DNA from: an uncultured Bacilli bacterium | GTDB taxonomy: Bacteria; Bacillota_I; Bacilli_A; RF39; UBA660 | Reading direction: 5' to 3' | Length of the DNA stretch: 18,079 nucleotides | NCBI GenBank assembly: GCA_934130215.1 | Contig: CAKOXR010000016.1 | Span: forward strand, 1-18,079 | Shown here: piece after piece, positions 13,401 through 18,079 of the stretch | Layout of the letters: the number at the start of each line of letters is the position of its first letter | Position numbering within the stretch: the stretch's first letter is position 1 | Notes under the pieces: model-generated | Database searches by the model: none | What the model saw: only the letters and a program-made list of their open reading frames with translations | Told to the model about the DNA's origin: nothing | Position numbers and translations under genes: made by a program

Positions 13401-15696
13401 TTAATTTAAATAAATTTTTAAGTCCTTCACGAGTTTGAGCGATTAATGTAATATGTTTTGTTTTTTGGTTTATATTTGTTAATTCTTGTGTTCTTGTTTG
13501 TTTAGGTATATTATCATAGTCTGTCATTGTTTTTAATGGTTTAATTCCCGCTAATGCTTCTATATAACCTGGATTCATAAATTCATCTAAATTTTTTAAT
13601 CCATTTATTTGATTTAACATTTTAGCAAATATATATCCTGTATTTTCGGCATCATAATCTGCTCTATGGTGACTTCTTATTTTATTGATTGTAATTATTA
13701 TTTTATTTTCAATGTTTATATTATTTATTCCTGGTTTTATTTCTGTTGTTAATTCTTTAATAATTCCATTTTTAAATGTTACTTTTATATTTATTTTTGT
13801 TTCTTCTTCTGTACTATAAATATTTAGTTCATTTGTTTTATTATTATATATGTTATTATTGTTTATTAATACTTCTTCAACTTCTTTTGTTATTGTTGGT
13901 TTTAAATTATTGTTTTCTTCATTTTCTTCTTCATCTTCTTCAACAAAATTCATTCCATAGTGTTTAGAGAGTGCTGTTAAACTATGTCTTTTTAAATCTT
14001 TGTTAATTATTCTAGATAACATTAATGTATCAATTATTGGGTTTTCTAGTTTCCCTAAATTATATTTGTAATATGCCATATCAAGCATATTTTTATCAAA
14101 TATTGCATTATGTGCGACTAATGGTAAATCCCCTATCCATTCTTTAAATCTTTTTGTTACATTTTCTTCGTTATCTGCTGTAGATAGTTTATTATCTGTT
14201 ATTCCGGTTAGGTTTGTTATTACTGCATCTAGTTTTCTTCCTGGATTTATTAATTCATCAAATCTTTCAATTACTTCTCCTTTATACATTTTAACGGCCC
14301 CTATTTCGATCATTTGATCGTGTAATCCGGGGTTAAATCCTGTTGTTTCGGTATCGAATACTACATATGTTAGATCATCTGTTTTAATATTTTTGGGATT
14401 ATATATTATATTTAGTTCTTCATCGGTCATTTCGAGTTCAACTCCATATAATCCTTTAAAGTATGGTAAATTATTTTTTTGATGTTCTAATTGTTCTATT
14501 TTATTTATTATTTCTGGTGTTTGTTCTTGTTGTTTTAATTCTTTTATTTGATTTTTTATTGGTAATTCTAGATTACTGTTATATTTTGTTATTTCTTGAT
14601 ATACATGTGGAAATGCTTGACATGAGTCATGATCGGTTATTGCGATTGCTTTATGGCCGTAATTCATTGCTGTTTTTACTAATGTTATTTCATCTATTAC
14701 TCCATCCATTTGACTCATCATTGTATGTGTGTGGAGTTCAATTCGTTTATTTAATGCTGTATCTTTTATTGTTTCTTCTTTTTTTTCGCTTAAATTTATG
14801 TCTCTTATTATAATTGATAGTTCTTTTGCATATTCATCATATTTTACTTGTCCTGTTATTTTATACCATGTTTTATTGTTTATTGATTTTAGTATTTTAT
14901 TTAAGTCTTCTTCATCTCTTACAAATATTTTTCCGTATATACTGTCTGTATTGTCTGTCATTTTTAGGGTTATTATTTTTAGGTCTGTTTTGGTTGGTTT
15001 TACTTCGGTTGAAAATATTTTTACTTCAATTATTGTTTTTTCTGTTTCTTTGATGTCTTTTAACTGTGTTATTTCTCCTTCAATTTTTCTTCCTTTTATA
15101 ACTCCCTCTACTTGGTCTATTATTAATGTTTTATCTCTTGGTTCTCTTTTTGGATATTTATTTACTTCTTCTTTTAATTCAACTGGTTCATTATAGTTAG
15201 TAAAGTCTATATATAGTTCTTTTTGTATTTGTTGTTCAATTTTATTTTGCATTTCTTCATTTATTGTTATATTTGGTTTTATGTTAAACCCTAATAATGT
15301 TATTTTATCATTTATTTCATTTATTATTTCTTCGAGTTTTCTTTTTTCGTATTCATTTGCACATTCTATTGATATTATATTGTTTTTTATTTCAACTTTA
15401 TAATCTTTATATTGGTTTAATGTTATATCTTTTAAGTATTCATTATATAATTCATAAAATATATTTTCTATATTGTTATTTAATATTTTTATTTTTATTT
15501 TGATGTTATATAATGGGTAATAACTTTTTAATCTTTTCTCAAATTCGATATATTTTTTATATGTTATGTTATCTACTTCTATATAAAATTCAAAGTTAGT
15601 TTTTTCTTTATTACATTTTATTTGTGTTAATTTTCCGTTTTCAAAGTATGTTTGACTGAACTTAAGTTTTGTTAGTAATTTTTGCATGTCTTCCAT
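10417..15696 (-). CDS. polC: DNA polymerase III alpha subunit, PolC type, with extra insertions
   Basis: PolC is the replicative DNA polymerase of low-G+C Gram-positive bacteria. Domains in order: N-terminal region (1-195), OB-fold (about 200-305), PHP domain opening with RIELHTHTMMSQMDG (318) and ITDHDS, a DEDDh proofreading exonuclease set into the PHP domain (FDTETTG, D448/E450; D534 in AHNAIFDKNM; H677 and D682 in HHRADYD), PHP remainder, then the polymerase: GSRGSVGSSFVA (1141), a Cys4 zinc site (CPKC at 1169 and 1199), VPDIDLNFSG with catalytic Asp (1226), YRAGTIGTVAEKTA, KLDILGHDDPT (1379), and HhH-like C-terminus. It ends in QLSLF, a canonical sliding-clamp motif. At 1759 residues it is some 320 longer than B. 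subtilis PolC; extra segments appear at about 373-411, 585-674, 903-1018 and 1405-1430. The ATG at 15696 has AAAGGAG upstream. Confidence 0.98.
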   Translation of the reverse strand: MEDMQKLLTKLKFSQTYFENGKLTQIKCNKEKTNFEFYIEVDNITYKKYIEFEKRLKSYYPLYNIKIKIKILNNNIENIFYELYNEYLKDITLNQYKDYKVEIKNNIISIECANEYEKRKLEEIINEINDKITLLGFNIKPNITINEEMQNKIEQQIQKELYIDFTNYNEPVELKEEVNKYPKREPRDKTLIIDQVEGVIKGRKIEGEITQLKDIKETEKTIIEVKIFSTEVKPTKTDLKIITLKMTDNTDSIYGKIFVRDEEDLNKILKSINNKTWYKITGQVKYDEYAKELSIIIRDINLSEKKEETIKDTALNKRIELHTHTMMSQMDGVIDEITLVKTAMNYGHKAIAITDHDSCQAFPHVYQEITKYNSNLELPIKNQIKELKQQEQTPEIINKIEQLEHQKNNLPYFKGLYGVELEMTDEELNIIYNPKNIKTDDLTYVVFDTETTGFNPGLHDQMIEIGAVKMYKGEVIERFDELINPGRKLDAVITNLTGITDNKLSTADNEENVTKRFKEWIGDLPLVAHNAIFDKNMLDMAYYKYNLGKLENPIIDTLMLSRIINKDLKRHSLTALSKHYGMNFVEEDEEENEENNNLKPTITKEVEEVLINNNNIYNNKTNELNIYSTEEETKINIKVTFKNGIIKELTTEIKPGINNINIENKIIITINKIRSHHRADYDAENTGYIFAKMLNQINGLKNLDEFMNPGYIEALAGIKPLKTMTDYDNIPKQTRTQELTNINQKTKHITLIAQTREGLKNLFKLISYANTGFISKTSRIPRRIINQNRKDLLIGSACLNGEIFNIALTKNDEELKKAMEFYDYIEIQPPSNYLHLVKSHDLSNYDELIYALNKIIKCAKETNKLICATSDAHTLYKEDKLYREIIVNQNVPGKGRHQLARYLKQDNKTNSNIGLINQIIDNSKEIYGYELDEITKTTLKLISSLDNIDELSSDFEMIAELFTLTKEEILKFGKNFEIIKREKIRDAIRTLMSQKVVYENKGEYHINEKLIKENKEEPHIPDEYFRTTNQMLEEFSFLDEKTRNEIVITNPNKIADKVENNIEVIIATDKPFSPIIEDSEKITREMVYNKAYSIYGNPLPSNIEKRIEDELRGIIGGGFDVIYLIAQKLVKHSNDDGYIVGSRGSVGSSFVATMMGITEVNSLPAHYICPKCKNSIFELNGKQLGIDYSSGFDLPDMLCPKCKSMMNKEGNDMPFATFLGFNADKVPDIDLNFSGDNQASAHEYTKVLFGTDNVYRAGTIGTVAEKTAYGFVQGFYEDKIYDTLRVETNSYNIKIPSKDELKKKKLIKCNKRTPEIERIALGCTGVKRTTGQHPGGIVVVPGYKEVFDFTPFQYPADDPTVPWRTTHFDYHAIDQDLVKLDILGHDDPTVLRLLQDLSKEEVKKYNEGQETIIDITNLPKNEEGIIDVTKVPLGDKETMEIFSQPNVLGVTKEEIMCETGTLGIPEFGTKFVIQMLVDTKPKTFAELIKISGLSHGTDVWLGNAQELIKNNIVPFKEVIGCRDDIMVYLRYHGMKDLDAFKIMEFVRKGKASKEPDKWIEFKAKMKEAGIEEWFIDSCSKIKYMFPKAHATAYVTSAFRIAWYKVHYPILYYCAYMSVRCSDFDVYAMVKGYEEIKTKLLEIESKGTSATNKESNIYDVMQIALEASARGIKFAQIDIEKSDSKYFKIIDKNTLLLPFRCLEGLGDSVAQKIVTEREKRPFYSIEDLQKRGGVSKTLIEKMKELGVLDNMDESEQLSLF

Positions 15697-15723
15697 ATAA
15701 CATTCTCCTTTTCATCTTTAAAT

Positions 15724-15732
15724 ATTTTAACA
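15724..15732 (-). promoter_or_regulatory. Extended -10 promoter of polC
   Basis: The minus strand reads TGTTAAAAT, an extended -10 one base off TATAAT, 27 bases before the polC ATG. No good -35 is present. With the terminator at 15766-15790 just upstream, this makes polC an independent transcription unit. Confidence 0.5.
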
Positions 15733-15765
15733 TATATATTTAATTTATGATAGTAGTTTTGTATT

Positions 15766-15790
15766 AAAAAAGATTAGAAAAACTAATCTT
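15766..15790 (-). terminator. Rho-independent terminator of the BspA-like gene
   Basis: AAGATTAG (15783-15790) pairs perfectly with CTAATCTT (15770-15777) around a five-T loop, followed by TTTT. It lies 26 bases after the stop codon of the surface-protein gene and upstream of the polC promoter. Confidence 0.88.
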
Positions 15791-15816
15791 GTCTCTATAA
15801 TCTTATTATTTATATA

Positions 15817-18079
15817 TTAATAGTTAGGGATTACTATGGCTTGTACACCATATAATTGTGTGTATGCAGAACTATCAAATATTATCTTAATATAATTAGA
15901 GTTTATTGTTATTGTTTCTTGAGTTCTTGCACTAGAATAATATTTTTTATTATTATTTATTCCTGTTGTTGATGTACTAGAATCATATATTATAAAATAT
16001 GAAGAATCACCAGCAGTTTCATAATCCAATATAACAGTTAAACTTTTTGCTCCTTCAAATGTATGTTCACCAATTACTAAATCATGAGCATATTTTTCAT
16101 ATGGATAATGATCTGTTTCCATTATGACACAAGACACAGTTGTTATATCAGTTATTGAAATATCATTATCACCCATTATAAATTCATTTCCATTTATGGT
16201 AGTACCATTCATTTTAAATGATGTAACATAATTATTTTTTGAAGCTGATAATAGTTTTATTTTTGTACCTTTTACTCCATTTGCTTCTCCATAATTAATG
16301 TCATCATTTCCAACTATCGTAATAGTATGCTCAGGAATTACATTTCCGTATGCAACATTGCTATTATCAGACTTTTCACTTATCATTAAACTTGCTAAAT
16401 GTCTCGAACCATTAATAGAATTTACAGTTATTTTGGTTCCTTCTTTTGTTGCAGCACCACCGAACATATTTGGATATTCTTTATACCCTGTTCTCATGAT
16501 ATTAATTGTAGTTGTTAAGGATGAACAATTTTCGAACATATTAGAAAAATATACTACATTTGTTGTATTAAAATTATCAATTTTTAATTCCTCCAATAAT
16601 ATACAATTTTGAAACATTGAATGCATAGTATTTACATTTGCCGTATCAAAGTTACTTAAGTCCAATTTTTTTAGAGTTTTACATTCTGCGAATAACCAAT
16701 TCATTAGAGAAACTCCTGCTGTATTAAAGTTACTTAAATCTAAATTCGTTATAGATGAACAATTGTAAAACATACCAGTCATATTTGTTACATTTGCCGT
16801 ATTAAAGTTACTTAAGTCCACATTTGTTAAGGATGAACACCCGCGAAACATAGAACTCATATCTTTTATATTTGTTGTATTAAAACTATTTAAATTTAAA
16901 TTTGTCAAGGATGAACATTCATAAAACATATCACTCATATCTTTTGCATTTACCGTATTAAAATTAATTAAATCTAAACTTGTTAAGGAGGAACAATAAT
17001 TAAACATATTTGACATATTAATAACATTTACCGTATTAAAACTACTTATATCTAAATTTGTTAATGATGAACAAGAGGAAAATATATAACTCATATTTGT
17101 TACATTTGCCGTATTAAAACCACTTAAATCTAGGATTGTTAATGACGAACAATCGTAAAACATATTATTCATAGAATTTACTTTTGCTGTATTAAAACCA
17201 CTTAAATCTAAACTTGTTAAGAAATAACATCTCTCAAACATATGAGACATATCTATAACATTAGATGTATTAAAATTACTGTTAAAATTTATTTTAATTA
17301 AATTAGATATTTCCACATAGTTTTTATAATCATATCCGCCAAATGAAAATATTCCATCGCAATTAGATGGTGCAAATATTGGTGCTTCACTTACTATATA
17401 TAAGTTATATAAAGATTTTGTATTATCGCTTTCCTCTTTTAGTCCAGTATCAACTAAATAACCATATACTTTTTTCTTTTGAGTTGCACTTTCTGATATA
17501 TCCCAACACAAATTTTCTTCAGTACAAGTACTAGGTAAATTACTTAAATCATTATTAAAGTTAATTGTTCTTATATAAGCTCTATAATTTTTACCCCAAA
17601 ATTCGCTACTAGGATCAACTTCAATTGGTTCTTCTGACGAATAATCCCAATACGGTTCCTTGAATCCATTCTTCATAGTTGCATATTCACTTATCTGAAC
17701 TGCATTTACATTAATAGTCGTGCTTATATTTCTGTTCATATAATTTGAGTCTTCCGAATCATCAACATATGGATTCCAGTACCAATATACCGTTAATTTT
17801 TCTTTATTTGTTCCATTTTTTTCTAAAAACGAATAATATTTATGAAGTTCACTCTTATGATCCTCAGTTGTATAAAACTTTAAATTACTAGGTAAATTAT
17901 TTCTTTCAATATTTAAAGTCGCATACATATCAACAGTAGATCCACTAGCATCCATAACAACATCAAAAGAACCACTATCACCAGGATTAATAGATCCTAA
18001 ACTAATATTTTTATTATTCCATGATTCACCATCTACAGTATCCCTTAAAACAAATACTGCTTTACCAGTATTACCAGTA
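15817..18079 (-). CDS. BspA-like (DUF285) leucine-rich-repeat surface protein, partial
   Basis: The frame is open to the right edge; 753 residues are present and the true start and signal peptide lie outside, so the internal ATG at 17955 is not the start. First comes a module with GSINPGDSGSFDVVMDASGS (about residues 29-48), a pattern seen in camelysin/TasA-like and other secreted beta-sandwich domains. After a region of about 200 residues come ten 26-residue DUF285 repeats with core LDLSxFNTxNVxxMsxMFxx (in-window residues about 260-523). A beta-rich segment (HTITIVGNDDINYG...) and a final CUB-like domain (DHYPYEKYAHD...FEGAKSLTVILDYET...IIYDSS) follow. No LPXTG motif or C-terminal membrane helix is seen, so anchoring is unclear. 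DUF285 proteins are surface adhesins in several host-associated bacteria; an adhesive role is an inference. Confidence 0.9.
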   Translation of the reverse strand, partial: TGNTGKAVFVLRDTVDGESWNNKNISLGSINPGDSGSFDVVMDASGSTVDMYATLNIERNNLPSNLKFYTTEDHKSELHKYYSFLEKNGTNKEKLTVYWYWNPYVDDSEDSNYMNRNISTTINVNAVQISEYATMKNGFKEPYWDYSSEEPIEVDPSSEFWGKNYRAYIRTINFNNDLSNLPSTCTEENLCWDISESATQKKKVYGYLVDTGLKEESDNTKSLYNLYIVSEAPIFAPSNCDGIFSFGGYDYKNYVEISNLIKINFNSNFNTSNVIDMSHMFERCYFLTSLDLSGFNTAKVNSMNNMFYDCSSLTILDLSGFNTANVTNMSYIFSSCSSLTNLDISSFNTVNVINMSNMFNYCSSLTSLDLINFNTVNAKDMSDMFYECSSLTNLNLNSFNTTNIKDMSSMFRGCSSLTNVDLSNFNTANVTNMTGMFYNCSSITNLDLSNFNTAGVSLMNWLFAECKTLKKLDLSNFDTANVNTMHSMFQNCILLEELKIDNFNTTNVVYFSNMFENCSSLTTTINIMRTGYKEYPNMFGGAATKEGTKITVNSINGSRHLASLMISEKSDNSNVAYGNVIPEHTITIVGNDDINYGEANGVKGTKIKLLSASKNNYVTSFKMNGTTINGNEFIMGDNDISITDITTVSCVIMETDHYPYEKYAHDLVIGEHTFEGAKSLTVILDYETAGDSSYFIIYDSSTSTTGINNNKKYYSSARTQETITINSNYIKIIFDSSAYTQLYGVQAIVIPNY
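16510..17301 (-). repeat. Array of ten 78-bp DUF285 coding repeats
   Basis: Ten diverged in-frame units of about 78 bases encode the repeat LDLSxFNTxNVxxMsxMFxxCSSLTx. Blocks such as GTTAAGGATGAACA, TGTATTAAA and ACTTAAATC recur on the plus strand at this period. The Cys-Ser-Ser-Leu-Thr segment is kept in most units. The middle units are most alike, which suggests duplication within the gene; the first and last units are more diverged. Confidence 0.92.

Noticed and set aside
12643..13944. PolC insertions considered as inteins
   Set aside because: No Cys/Ser splice start, no His-Asn plus Cys/Ser/Thr end and no endonuclease blocks; the segments are too short and low in complexity for an intein.
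14463..15196. Long plus-strand open frames rich in Leu/Phe/Ser opposite polC
   Set aside because: They are antisense shadows of the A-rich polC coding strand, have no ribosome-binding sites and give low-complexity translations; the minus-strand frame is clearly PolC.
16510..17301. Regularly spaced repeats that might suggest a CRISPR array
   Set aside because: The 78-base units are contiguous, coding and diverged, without unique spacers, and encode DUF285 repeats.
15817..17955. Treating the BspA-like gene as complete with a start at 17955
   Set aside because: The frame continues open to the right edge and upstream residues belong to the same PGDSGSF module; no ribosome-binding site precedes that ATG.

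Overview
The window is an ordinary chromosomal stretch of an A+T-rich, Gram-positive-type bacterium. A PolC-type replicative polymerase, a ytxG/ytxH-like pair, an rpsO-pnp pair and strong GGAGG ribosome-binding sites point to Bacillota or the related Mycoplasmatota. MurD implies a peptidoglycan wall, so this is not a classic wall-less mycoplasma. UGA is used as a stop (for example at 2448-2450 and 9189-9191) and Trp is TGG, so the code is the standard bacterial one. The DUF285/BspA-like surface protein and the very low G+C suggest an uncultured gut Bacilli lineage (RF39-like); that placement is an inference.

All genes but one are on the minus strand, so read from right to left. 15817-18079: 3' part of a large secreted BspA-like leucine-rich-repeat protein whose N-terminus lies beyond the right edge. 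10417-15696: polC, unusually long at 1759 residues. 7246-10310: tightly packed genes for an AI-2E-family membrane protein, a P-loop nucleotide-kinase-like protein and a YfcC-like transporter, followed after a hairpin by murD and eno (4664-7212). 4416-4631 is the only plus-strand gene, a 71-residue coiled-coil protein convergent with eno and divergent from trmB (3722-4342). 1755-3674: a four-gene envelope cluster (lipoprotein, disordered protein, YtxG/DUF948-like, YtxH-like). 1-1602: rpsO and the 5' 60% or so of pnp, which runs off the left edge.

Coupling is tight: ATGA, TGATG and TAAATG junctions, an 8-nt overlap, and a ribosome-binding site fused to a stop codon. Several genes have their stop codon inside or touching the hairpin that follows them. 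Promoters are mostly extended -10 elements. No gene-free stretch exceeds about 150 bases; no tRNA, rRNA, CRISPR, insertion sequence or prophage was seen.

I found no clearly new multi-gene system. The points most worth checking are four apparent insertions in PolC (one inside its proofreading exonuclease), a 12-base A-tract in the -35/-10 spacer of the AI-2E operon promoter, the modular BspA-like protein, and the uncharacterised lipoprotein/disordered-protein pair upstream of ytxG-ytxH.
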